Positions 8,986 through 17,309 of a DNA stretch of 64,000 bases are shown here, one piece after another. The notes below the pieces were generated by a model that did not search any database, was not told the origin of the DNA, and saw nothing but the letters and a program-made list of their open reading frames with translations. Every line of letters starts with the position of its first letter. Within the stretch, counting starts at the first letter, position 1. The position numbers were made by a program, and so were the translations under genes. The DNA is taken from the NCBI RefSeq assembly GCF_001610835.1, contig NZ_CP011270.1, positions 1,426,001 through 1,490,000 on the forward strand, written 5' to 3'. The DNA comes from Planctomyces sp. SH-PL14 (GTDB lineage: Bacteria > Planctomycetota > Planctomycetia > Planctomycetales > Planctomycetaceae).

Positions 8986-9421
8986 CTCTCTGGAGCCGTT
9001 TGTTGATTTTCTCGAGGTGGGCAGTAGTTCCACCTCGCCAACCCGGATGACGCGCGAGCGTCAAGCACTGCTTCCCGCAAATACCGCCAAACTGAGCCGC
9101 AAGGCTCTTTGCAGACGATTGCAGTACTTGGACCGCGCCCCCGCAAGGGGGCGTCGGCCATGTGCTGTTTCGTCTGGCCCCTTGGCGGGGGTTGCGGGAG
9201 CGGCCGTGGTTCGGCGCTCCTGATTTTTTCCCGCGGGGTGATTCGGATGTTCTTCTGTTTGGACGGGCTACGCTTCCGAGCTGCAATCTGGCCCGCAGCT
9301 CATGTCACGGCGCATTGGGACCTTCGCAAGTCGGGCCGTCGACGATCTTTGTCTGGACGGACTTCACAGGGGGTAACGCGCCCGTTAGTGCTGAAGTCGC
9401 CCTTGCCAACGGGAGAACGTC
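8986..9421. other. Intergenic region, presumed promoter region of the GYF gene set
   Basis: About 440 bp without a supportable gene. It includes a short GC-rich inverted repeat (CGCCCCC..GGGGGCG near 9137-9155). It presumably carries the promoter for the next three genes, but I could not assign boxes. Confidence 0.4.
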
Positions 9422-10213
9422 ATGCCCGTTGAAGGCGACGCGATCTGGTACTACGTGGAGCAGGGAAAGGTCATCGGCCCCGTGTCGACCGGCCATCTCC
9501 TCCGGCTCATCGGCGAGAAGAAGTTCTCCGTCGCCAACTCGCTCAGCCGGGACCAATATCACTGGTTTCCCGCACTTCATCTGCCCGTTCTGAGGGAGCC
9601 ACTTGAGGCGCTGCAGCGTCAACAGTGGCGCGCGTTGGGCCTTGCGCTGACCGCCATTGCTGTGATCGGCCTGCCGCTGCTGCCAGGTGGAACTTGGGTC
9701 ACAACGACCAGGATCATCCGGTATGTCTCACCAAGTCTGGCGGCAGAGTGGAACCTGTTGGACAGGTCTACCGCGTTGCGCGAGGACAAACGGTTGCACT
9801 GGAGCGAGATCCAGTTCGTCCTGCTCCGTTTGCTCTCGAAGAATGTGTCCCCGTCCGAGTTCCTCTCGTTTCCTGAAGCGCTACCCGATCAGCATCCGGG
9901 GGAGTTCGCCGTCTCTCCAGGCGAAGCGACGGAATTCAAGAAGAAGCTGAAGACTTGGTTCCGTGATGTGGAGACGCAGGCGAATGCCACTTTCAACCCG
10001 GAGCAATTTCTCACCACTCTCCTTAATGGAATTGGGCAGCACGAGATGGATTCGATGATGAAGCAACAACAGACCGCGAGTGACTTGCGTTCTCGATTCA
10101 AAGACCTGGTCGAGGAGTCTGAAACTCTGCGGAAGGAACTCGAGGAATCGTACCAATTGACTCTCCCGCCCTGCTTGCTGAGAGGAGCCCAAGGTGACAG
10201 TCAGTACAGATAG
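9422..10213 (+). CDS. GYF_2-domain membrane protein 1
   Basis: 263 residues. The N-terminus is a GYF_2-type domain (IWYYVEQGKVIGPVSTGHLL..KKFSVANSL, ending YHWFPAL), the sort found in bacterial membrane proteins and thought to mediate protein contacts. One hydrophobic segment follows (LGLALTAIAVIGLPLLPGG), and the rest is a largely helical soluble region ending in a coiled coil. It would be a single-pass protein. It overlaps the next gene by 20 bp. It is first of three consecutive genes that all start with a GYF-like domain, suggesting one complex. No function can be assigned. Confidence 0.65.
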   Translation: MPVEGDAIWYYVEQGKVIGPVSTGHLLRLIGEKKFSVANSLSRDQYHWFPALHLPVLREPLEALQRQQWRALGLALTAIAVIGLPLLPGGTWVTTTRIIRYVSPSLAAEWNLLDRSTALREDKRLHWSEIQFVLLRLLSKNVSPSEFLSFPEALPDQHPGEFAVSPGEATEFKKKLKTWFRDVETQANATFNPEQFLTTLLNGIGQHEMDSMMKQQQTASDLRSRFKDLVEESETLRKELEESYQLTLPPCLLRGAQGDSQYR

Positions 10214-10964
10214 AAACTATTCCGGCCTTGTCTGGCTCTGCCAGCGCGGGCACCCGATCGGTCCCTATCGCCGCGATCAAGTGTTTCGTGGCGTTTTGCA
10301 GGATCGTCCCCGCTTTGCGGACCTGATGGTCAGCGATGATCTGAAGACTTGGGTCCCGTTGCGGCAATCTCCCTTCTGGAATCCTCATCCTGATGAAGAT
10401 CCCGATATGATCGACACCCTGTTCGCTCCTCCACCGGGGAGTCTGCACGGGTTGTGGCCCATCCTGTTCGGAGCCTATCTCGTAGCGATCATCCCCGCGG
10501 CTACCCTGCTCGGAATGCTTTACCAGTTCGTAGCTCCGGAATCCTGGGTTGAAGGGACTCGATTCGCGCGTTTCATGGCCCGCATCATTGTGGTGTCTCG
10601 TGATCTCAATTGGCTTATTGCGTTCATCGGAGTTTACATCGGAATGCTTTTGCTGCGTCGCAAGCGTCTAGGCGTCGTTGCCGCGACAGCCATCGTCGCT
10701 GCCCGGTGGATTCTCCTGCTTGGGATTCAGCTTTTGACCAGGGGAGCGGAATGGGCCGCACCGGACGGACAGGTACTGGCAGATGTCGTTCACTTTAATG
10801 CGCGAGCAAATCAGTTCCTTCACCTGTCTCAGATCCTATCCATCGTGTGCTTCCTGTTTGAGGGCGTCGGACTCGCGATTCTCTGGCATGAACGTGAACG
10901 CTCGTTGCCGCTCCCACTGGCTCACTCTTCGAAGGAGGCTCAAAACAATGACGTCCGAGTATGA
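10194..10964 (+). CDS. GYF-like domain multi-pass membrane protein 2
   Basis: 256 residues from a GTG at 10194 preceded by GAGGAG. The N-terminal segment (LVWLCQRGHPIGPYRRDQVF..DLKTWVPLR) is a GYF-like module with Trp and GPY in place. It is followed by about four hydrophobic segments (LWPILFGAYLVAIIPAATLL; LNWLIAFIGVYIGMLLL; and two more). It overlaps the preceding gene by 20 bp and the following one by 17 bp, so translation is probably coupled. It is likely an inner-membrane partner of its neighbours. Function unknown. Confidence 0.65.
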   Translation: MTVSTDRNYSGLVWLCQRGHPIGPYRRDQVFRGVLQDRPRFADLMVSDDLKTWVPLRQSPFWNPHPDEDPDMIDTLFAPPPGSLHGLWPILFGAYLVAIIPAATLLGMLYQFVAPESWVEGTRFARFMARIIVVSRDLNWLIAFIGVYIGMLLLRRKRLGVVAATAIVAARWILLLGIQLLTRGAEWAAPDGQVLADVVHFNARANQFLHLSQILSIVCFLFEGVGLAILWHERERSLPLPLAHSSKEAQNNDVRV

Positions 10965-11544
10965 AGTTGAGATCGGCGGCGTGCCTCAGGGCGTATTGGA
11001 GCTGAACGAGATTCGGCAGTTGGCAGCCGAAGGGACGCTCGCTCGAACCGACCGACTACGTGCCGCCGGGGGCGAGTCGTGGCAATCAGCGGACCAGTTG
11101 TCCGACTTGTGGACCTCGCGGGCGGATGGCGAGGGTATACAGAAATGGATACCCTCTGCGTTCCCCGACAATTCGCGTCGCGAGTCAAATCACATCGCTT
11201 ACTGCGTCTGGGCAATTGCCGGTCTTTTCGGCGCTTTGGGATGGTGCCTCCTTCCAACGGTGGAAGCGGCTGAATCGTTGCTGTCTTGGCCTCTGATCGT
11301 TGTTCTGCTGCCGATGTTGATACTGAGCCAGGTGGCACTCATGGTCGCTTTGCGTTGGCAGCCATCGTTCATCCCGATTGTCACAATGATGAGTTGTTGG
11401 AGCTATCTGGCAGTGGCTTCCAGCCTGATTCTGCTGATTGCCACTGCACTGGCCTTCCGGCGGTTGAATGAACCACGTTCCTGTGCGCTTCGTCTAACTG
11501 AATCATTATTCAAGGGCCCGCATCCAAATGTGATTCAACAGTAA
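10948..11544 (+). CDS. GYF_2-domain membrane protein 3
   Basis: 198 residues from the ATG at 10948, which has a GAAGGAGG site 10 bases upstream; the frame is open earlier but that part lies inside the preceding gene. The N-terminal GYF_2-type domain (VEIGGVPQGVLELNEIRQLA..RLRAAGGESW) is followed by about three membrane segments (CVWAIAGLFGALGWCLL; WPLIVVLLPMLILSQVALMV; YLAVASSLILLIATALAF). It is the last gene of the three-gene GYF set and ends 26 bp before a strong terminator. Function unknown. Confidence 0.65.
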   Translation: MTSEYEVEIGGVPQGVLELNEIRQLAAEGTLARTDRLRAAGGESWQSADQLSDLWTSRADGEGIQKWIPSAFPDNSRRESNHIAYCVWAIAGLFGALGWCLLPTVEAAESLLSWPLIVVLLPMLILSQVALMVALRWQPSFIPIVTMMSCWSYLAVASSLILLIATALAFRRLNEPRSCALRLTESLFKGPHPNVIQQ

Positions 11545-11570
11545 TCCGTATCTTCCTTGCTTGTCATGAA

Positions 11571-11610
11571 AGAAGGTGCTGGCCATCGGGCCAGCACCTT
11601 CTCTTTTTTA
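11571..11610 (+). terminator. Strong rho-independent terminator
   Basis: A 14-bp perfect stem (AGAAGGTGCTGGCC with GGCCAGCACCTTCT), loop ATCG, then CTTTTTT. It closes the GYF gene set and separates it from the convergent minus-strand cluster. Confidence 0.9.
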
Positions 11611-11664
11611 GCCATTGGAGATCGAGGGCATCTCACTGGCGACAGGATCGCCGCGACTAGCTTG

Positions 11665-12054
11665 TTACGTCCCCGGCTCGAAGCTGCTCAGCTTTCCCTC
11701 GATCGCCCCCACGATCCGCAGGGTGTTCTCGACACCGCCGCAACGGATCGTGAACGCGATGAGCGGATCCGCCTGCAGCTTCTGAACGGCCTTCGAGACG
11801 GCGGGAAGCCCGCCCATCTTGAGAGCAAGCAGCATGACTTGCTGCTCCATCTGTTGTTCACGGTCGGCGATGTCCGGAAGCGGCCGGCGAACTGTACGGA
11901 ACTTGAACTCGAACTTGTGGTGGCATGCGGGGCACTCCTTCGTCACTGGCCCTTTGACGAAGCCTTCGCACTGCGGGCACCGCTTCCATCCCGCTCCCTG
12001 GGGTTCCTTCGCGTAACCTTCGATTTCAGTTTCGGTCGTTGCCTTTTTGGCCAT
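11665..12054 (-). CDS. Zinc-ribbon protein of unknown function
   Basis: 129 residues with an early zinc ribbon, CPQC..CPAC (WKRCPQCEGFVKG and KECPACHHKFEF), then a helical C-terminal half (QQMEQQVMLLALKM and SKAVQKLQADPLIAF). The two CxxC pairs 17-18 residues apart should bind one zinc. It lies 108 bp downstream of xseB on the same strand and could be the last gene of the DNA-damage operon or an independent gene. I do not recognise the family beyond the zinc ribbon. Confidence 0.6.
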   Translation of the reverse strand: MAKKATTETEIEGYAKEPQGAGWKRCPQCEGFVKGPVTKECPACHHKFEFKFRTVRRPLPDIADREQQMEQQVMLLALKMGGLPAVSKAVQKLQADPLIAFTIRCGGVENTLRIVGAIEGKLSSFEPGT

Positions 12055-12162
12055 GCTTTCGCCTGTAGATGTGCTTCCGGAAACGTGGCCGGACCCTAAT
12101 CCGACCGAATGGCAAGGTCAAACCAGACGCACCTAGAAAACCTGAGACTGTCTCAAATCCTC

Positions 12163-12378
12163 TCATGTCTGCGCTTCGTTCTGGGCATCCATCTCAGCAA
12201 AGACCTTCGTCAGCTCGGCCTTCGTAGCCCGAAGTGTCGCCTGCATGCTCATGATCAAGCCAGAGGCCTCCTTCGCTTCGGCAGCAAGCTGATCCATTGG
12301 GGTCTCTGACTTGTCGAGGCGGTCGAGGATCTCATCGAGTCGCTTCTCTTTGTCTTCGTAGGTCATCTCGTCAGTCAT
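12163..12378 (-). CDS. xseB: Exodeoxyribonuclease VII small subunit
   Basis: A 71-residue helical protein (TYEDKEKRLDEILDRLDK then MDQLAAEAKEASGLIM) with the size and heptad pattern of XseB, which binds the coiled coil of XseA to form exonuclease VII, a single-strand exonuclease acting in both directions. It overlaps the xseA stop by 8 bp (ATGACTGA), which is the usual linkage. The longer upstream frame to 12456 overlaps xseA and is not needed. The XseB call rests on length, helical pattern and this position. Confidence 0.85.
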   Translation of the reverse strand: MTDEMTYEDKEKRLDEILDRLDKSETPMDQLAAEAKEASGLIMSMQATLRATKAELTKVFAEMDAQNEAQT

Positions 12379-14098
12379 GCGATTCCTCAACTCTGCTCTG
12401 GACGATCCCGTCCTGGACCTGCGTGTAAATGATTTCGCCAACCTGGACGTCTGCAACGCTCCGAATGAGCCGACCGTCAGCTGCTCGACTGACGCTATAC
12501 CCTCTCTCCAGCAGCCGCTCTGGGGAGAGTGCGTCGAGCCGCTTCTGCTTCTCAGAGAGCCGAGCTTCGGCCGTCGAGTGACGAGCCTCGTACGTCTCCA
12601 GCCGGATCCTCAAGGCCCGGCGCCGCAACTCAGTTTCGATTCGAGATACGGCTGCCTCAGTCTGATGGAGAACCCGTCCTCTCCAAGCCACCGCTTGACT
12701 GGCCGTGGCGATTGCAGCAGTGGCCTTGGCCACAATCTGGACCTGTCGCGATGCCAATGCCGTGGCGCGGCGTCCCACCTGTCGATCGGCAACCCCACGA
12801 AGCCGCTCCAGTGCGTGCCGCAGTCGACCGTCCGACAGCGAAAGGTGTTTTCGGCCGCCCTGTTGTAACCCGGTGAGCGACCGACCGAGCTTCTCCGCTG
12901 CCCTCTGCTGCCGATGGTCCGTCGACCGCAAGATTGCTTGTCCTACCGAAATCAGGCGTACCGCATGCTCCTCAACGATGGCGCGCGTCCGCTCCGCCAG
13001 ACGGGTCACCGCCTCTTGGAAACGGCGTCCGTACTTCTCAGCCTGTTGTGCGAGTTCGGTCTCAAGGCGGCTGAGGTATCGCTCGAATCGTTCCGTCTGG
13101 ATGAGCAGGTGTTTTCGCGTTCCCTGCCGGAAACCGTTCTCCGATTGGGCGAGTCGCCGCTCAGCAAGATCGACCGCCCGGTTCAGCGAGTCTTCCAGCC
13201 GCTCCCTGGCCGACATCAGCCTGTTGTGGACGTCGCGGAGCTGAGCGACCAGCGCCTCGGCCACGGCCGTCGGCGTCTTGTGGCTGGTGTGGGCGATGTG
13301 ATCCAGCACACCAAAATCGATCTCGTGGCCAATGCCGACCCAGATCGGCACTCGGCAATTCACAACGGCGCGGGCAATCTCTTCGTTGTCGAACCAAACC
13401 AGATCCAGGGGAGAACCGCCACCGCGAATGATGCAGATGAGGTCGAGAGGCTCTTTCTCCAGCCGATTGATCGCGGCGACTACAGAACGAACCGTCGCTG
13501 CACCTTGTACTGCCGCGGCCACGTGAACGATTTGGAATGCGAAGCCCGAAGTTGTGAGTGTTCGTAGGAAGTCGGCGTAGGCTGCGGAGTCGGTGGCCGT
13601 GATGAGGCCGACCTTGAGAGGCGCTACTGGAACGCTGCGTTCTTTGTTCCGATCCAGCAACCCGTCCTTTTGGAGGCCCTCCAGGATCAAACGGCGGGCA
13701 CGCTCAATCTGTGATTCGCCGAGGTCAGGGTCGAGGTCCCAAATCGTCAGTGAGAGCCCAAAGATCGGGTGGAAACGAACCGAGCAGGAGGCACAGACGT
13801 CGCCGCCCTTTCGAAGGATCTGCAGATGCTCCTCGCCGCGGGCCCGCAGAGTGTCTTCGATTCGCTCGACATCGTTCTTCCAGATCATGACGCGGATCTT
13901 GGCGACGTCCCGTCCCTTGTCATCCTTCTCGACCAACTGACCGAAATAATGGCCCCCGGAGGATCGCGTCTTTTCGGGGACGAGTTGCGCACGTAGCCAG
14001 AACTGTTTTGTCGTCACCGGCAACAGCACTTCCCGAAGACGCTTTGTGACGTCTTGCAGCCGGAAGATGCGCGGCGGAGTGGATTCTGGCTCGGACAT
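12371..14098 (-). CDS. xseA: Exodeoxyribonuclease VII large subunit
   Basis: 575 residues. The N-terminal OB-fold region (PEKTRSSGGHYFGQLVEKD) is followed by the catalytic domain with IIRGGGSPLDLVWFDNEE, WVGIGHEIDFGVLDHIA and TPTAVAEALV, the signature of XseA. A long C-terminal coiled-coil region follows (VDLAERRLAQSENGF and many similar heptads), longer than in the 456-residue E. coli protein. With XseB it degrades single-stranded DNA into oligonucleotides. It starts 34 bp after the dnaE2 stop, so exonuclease VII is part of the mutagenesis operon here, which is unusual. Confidence 0.92.
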   Translation of the reverse strand: MSEPESTPPRIFRLQDVTKRLREVLLPVTTKQFWLRAQLVPEKTRSSGGHYFGQLVEKDDKGRDVAKIRVMIWKNDVERIEDTLRARGEEHLQILRKGGDVCASCSVRFHPIFGLSLTIWDLDPDLGESQIERARRLILEGLQKDGLLDRNKERSVPVAPLKVGLITATDSAAYADFLRTLTTSGFAFQIVHVAAAVQGAATVRSVVAAINRLEKEPLDLICIIRGGGSPLDLVWFDNEEIARAVVNCRVPIWVGIGHEIDFGVLDHIAHTSHKTPTAVAEALVAQLRDVHNRLMSARERLEDSLNRAVDLAERRLAQSENGFRQGTRKHLLIQTERFERYLSRLETELAQQAEKYGRRFQEAVTRLAERTRAIVEEHAVRLISVGQAILRSTDHRQQRAAEKLGRSLTGLQQGGRKHLSLSDGRLRHALERLRGVADRQVGRRATALASRQVQIVAKATAAIATASQAVAWRGRVLHQTEAAVSRIETELRRRALRIRLETYEARHSTAEARLSEKQKRLDALSPERLLERGYSVSRAADGRLIRSVADVQVGEIIYTQVQDGIVQSRVEESHD

Positions 14099-14132
14099 GG
14101 CGACTGCCGCTGGTTATAGGACCGGGCGGCAT

Positions 14133-17100
14133 CTATCGAAAGTCCCTGGCCTTTGGATCCACGCCGGACATCATCGGTGTGAGGTCTTCCATCCGGTCAA
14201 CGAGCAGGTGGATGACATCGGCATGATTCTGAAGCCGCCCTGAGACGATCATCCCCGTGGCGTGGCGGGCGACTCGGTGGAATCGCTCCCACACCTCGAT
14301 CCGAACGATGAGGTTGGCGACTCCCGTTTCATCCTCCAGTGTCATGAAGGTGATCCCCTTCGCCGTCCCGGGCCGCTGACGCAGGATGACGATGCCGGCG
14401 ACGGTATACCTCCGATCGGGCTCGAGCTTGGCCAAAGCGGCGGTTGTCACAATGCGACGCCGCTGAAGCTGGGGCCTCAGGAACGAAAGCGGGTGGGCAT
14501 TCAGCGAGAGGCCGGTCGTCTTGTAGTCGGCGACCATCTCTTCGTGATCGCTCATTTCCGGCAGTGCGGCCTTCGCCTCGAAGTCTTCCAAGTGGTCAAA
14601 CAGCGGTGCCCGCTGACGACTCTGCATCGATTCCCACACAGCACCGCGCCGGGAGTCGGTCAGCGATCGAAACGCATCCGCTCGAGCCAGGGCCGAAAGG
14701 GCGTTCGCCGGCAGCCGCGTCCGCGTCACGAAGTCGCGGTACGACGCGAAGGCCCCTTCCGCCCGACGCTCCGGGATCGCCCCTCCATGGGACTCGGACA
14801 TCCCAAAGACCATGCGGATCCCCAGACGCACGGCCAGCGCCCCCGCCTCCGTCCACTCCAGAGTGCAGTCCCAGTCGCTGCACTGAACGTCAACAGGTAG
14901 AACCTCGACGCCGTGCTGACGGGCATCCCGGACGAGCTGTGAGGGCTCGTAGAATCCCATCGGCTGGCTGTTGAGCAGGGCCGCCAGGAACACCGCCGGG
15001 TGGTAACACTTGATCCACGCGCTGGCGTAGACGAGCAGCGCGAACGACGCTGCGTGGGACTCTGGGAATCCGTAAGAACCGAACCCTTCGATCTGCCGGT
15101 ACAACTGCTCGGCGAACTCGGCGGAGTAGCCGTTCGCCAGCATGCCGTCCCGCATCTGGATCTTGAACTTCTCGATGATGCCGGTCTTGCGCCAGGCACC
15201 CATCGCCCGTCGCAGCTGGTCCGCCTCGCCCGGAGTGAAGCCGGCGGCGACGACCGCCAGCTTCATCGCCTGCTCCTGAAACAGCGGAACACCGAGCGTT
15301 CGGCTCAGAACGGACTCGACTTCCTTGCTGGGATAGGTGATCTCCTCCTGCCCGGTCCGCCGCTTCAGGTAGGGATGGACCATGTCACCCTGGATCGGCC
15401 CCGGGCGAACGATCGCCACTTCAATGACGAGATCGTAGAAGCACTTGGGTTTGAGCCGCGGCAGCATCGACATCTGGGCCCGGCTCTCGATCTGGAACAC
15501 GCCCACGGTGTCCGCCTTCTGGATCATGCCGTACACGCTCGGATCCTCGGCGGGGATGGTCGCCAGGCTGAGGGACTGTCCAGCGTGCTTGTGGATTAAG
15601 TCGAAGCCTCGGCGGATCGCGGAGAGCATCCCCAGGGCCAGGCAGTCGACTTTCAGGATTCCCAGGGCGTCGAGGTCGTTCTTGTCCCACTGGATGACGG
15701 TCCGGCCCTCCATCGCCGCGTTCTCAATAGGGACGAGCTCGCACAGCGGGCTGTTCGTCAGCACCATCCCGCCGACGTGCTGACTCAGATGCCGCGGAAA
15801 GCCCATCATCTCGCGAACGAGGTGAATCAGTTGCCGGATGGTTCGCGTCGTTGGGTTCACTCCCGCCTCGCGGAACCGACGAGTGAGCTCCTCGGGCGTG
15901 TCGACGTGATCGACCGATTTGGCCAGCGTATCGACGCGGTCGAGCGACAATCCCAATGCCTTGCCCACGTCGCGAACAGCCGAGCGAGGCCGGTACGTGA
16001 TCACCTCGGCCGTCATGCCGGCCCGTTCCCGGCCGTACTTCTCGTAGATGTACTGCAGGACCTCTTCCCGCCGCTGGTGCTCAAAGTCGATGTCGATGTC
16101 CGGGGCTTCCGAACGCTCCTTGCTGATGAACCGCTCAAAGAGCACGTCGATGCGGTCTGGATCGACCGAGGTGACGCCGAGGCAGTAGCACACTGCCGAG
16201 TTGGCCGCGCTGCCTCGACCTTGGCAGAGTATCCCTCTCCCGCGGGCGAAGTGGACGAGGTCCCAGACCGTCAGGAAGTAGGCCTCGTAATGCAGTTCCT
16301 CGATCAGGGAGAGTTCGTGTTCGATCTGGTGGTGCACCTTGTCCGGCACTCCCGCCGGATAGCGGCCCTGAGCCCCTTCCCAGGCCAGCCGGGACAGGAA
16401 CGACAGCGGTGTATCACCGGCCGGGCAGAGCTCCTCCGGATAGTCGTACCGCAGTTCGTCGAGTGAAAATGAGCAGCGGTCGGCGATCTCCACAGTCCGG
16501 GCGACAGCGTCAGGGCACCCCGACCAGATCTCCCACATCTGCCGACCGGCCTTCAGGGCCCGCTCGGCATTCGGCTGGCGATCGTCTCCAAGATCCGTGA
16601 CCGGCCTGCCGAGGCGAATCCCTGTCAGTACGTCCTGCAGGTAGCGGCGCTGCCGGTGGTGGTACAGAACCCGGTTCGCGGCGACGAGCGGGACACGGGC
16701 GTCCGCCGACATCTGCTGCATGCGGGCGAGAATCCATGCGTCATGGGGGCCGCGGTGCAGAGCTCCCAAGGCATAGGCCCGATCGCCGAACAGGTCCCGC
16801 CATTTGCAGAGTTCGTCCGCGTGATTCACCGACTTTCCGGGGTCGAGCAGGACGCCGGCCAAGAGCCCGTCCGAATACTCGGCGACATCCTCCCACCGAA
16901 GCAGGCACTGACCCTTTGGAGCCGAGGTTCGCCCGCGGGTGAGCAGGCGGCACAGGTTCCCGTAGCCTCGCCGATTCATGGCCAGCAGCGTGACGCGGGA
17001 ATGTCCCACCGGCTGAATCTCAGCACCGACCAGCAGTTTGAGACCGGTCGCTTTGGCTGCGACGTGAGCCCGCACGACACCCGCCACACTGTGATCGTCA

Positions 17101-17309
17101 GTCACGGCCAACGCCGCGAGGCCGAGTTCCACGGCCCGGTTCACCAGCTCGTCCGGATGCGATGCCCCTGTCAGGAACGAGTAGTTCGTCTGGCAGCAGA
17201 GTTCCGCATAGGGCACAACCCTGCCGGCTACCGCTGGGACAACGGGAGCGTCAGCCTGTTGCTTCTCGGGAGGCGGCATCGGCATGGCATGCTCAATCAA
17301 AGAGGCCAT
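14133..17309 (-). CDS. dnaE2: Error-prone DNA polymerase DnaE2
   Basis: 1,058 residues, the usual DnaE2 length. An N-terminal PHP domain (YAELCCQTNYSFLTGASHPDEL, ALAVTDDHSVAGVVRAH) is followed by the polymerase core with the catalytic Asp cluster PDIDIDFEHQRREEV, then helix-hairpin-helix and OB regions near the end (RYTVAGIVILRQRPGTAKG). DnaE2 is the lesion-bypass polymerase of the ImuA/ImuB/DnaE2 mutasome. Its start at 17309 overlaps the imuB stop (17 bp); another Met at 17285 is possible. Overlap with imuB indicates coupled translation. Usually SOS-induced in other bacteria; the operator here is uncertain. Confidence 0.93.
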   Translation of the reverse strand: MASLIEHAMPMPPPEKQQADAPVVPAVAGRVVPYAELCCQTNYSFLTGASHPDELVNRAVELGLAALAVTDDHSVAGVVRAHVAAKATGLKLLVGAEIQPVGHSRVTLLAMNRRGYGNLCRLLTRGRTSAPKGQCLLRWEDVAEYSDGLLAGVLLDPGKSVNHADELCKWRDLFGDRAYALGALHRGPHDAWILARMQQMSADARVPLVAANRVLYHHRQRRYLQDVLTGIRLGRPVTDLGDDRQPNAERALKAGRQMWEIWSGCPDAVARTVEIADRCSFSLDELRYDYPEELCPAGDTPLSFLSRLAWEGAQGRYPAGVPDKVHHQIEHELSLIEELHYEAYFLTVWDLVHFARGRGILCQGRGSAANSAVCYCLGVTSVDPDRIDVLFERFISKERSEAPDIDIDFEHQRREEVLQYIYEKYGRERAGMTAEVITYRPRSAVRDVGKALGLSLDRVDTLAKSVDHVDTPEELTRRFREAGVNPTTRTIRQLIHLVREMMGFPRHLSQHVGGMVLTNSPLCELVPIENAAMEGRTVIQWDKNDLDALGILKVDCLALGMLSAIRRGFDLIHKHAGQSLSLATIPAEDPSVYGMIQKADTVGVFQIESRAQMSMLPRLKPKCFYDLVIEVAIVRPGPIQGDMVHPYLKRRTGQEEITYPSKEVESVLSRTLGVPLFQEQAMKLAVVAAGFTPGEADQLRRAMGAWRKTGIIEKFKIQMRDGMLANGYSAEFAEQLYRQIEGFGSYGFPESHAASFALLVYASAWIKCYHPAVFLAALLNSQPMGFYEPSQLVRDARQHGVEVLPVDVQCSDWDCTLEWTEAGALAVRLGIRMVFGMSESHGGAIPERRAEGAFASYRDFVTRTRLPANALSALARADAFRSLTDSRRGAVWESMQSRQRAPLFDHLEDFEAKAALPEMSDHEEMVADYKTTGLSLNAHPLSFLRPQLQRRRIVTTAALAKLEPDRRYTVAGIVILRQRPGTAKGITFMTLEDETGVANLIVRIEVWERFHRVARHATGMIVSGRLQNHADVIHLLVDRMEDLTPMMSGVDPKARDFR

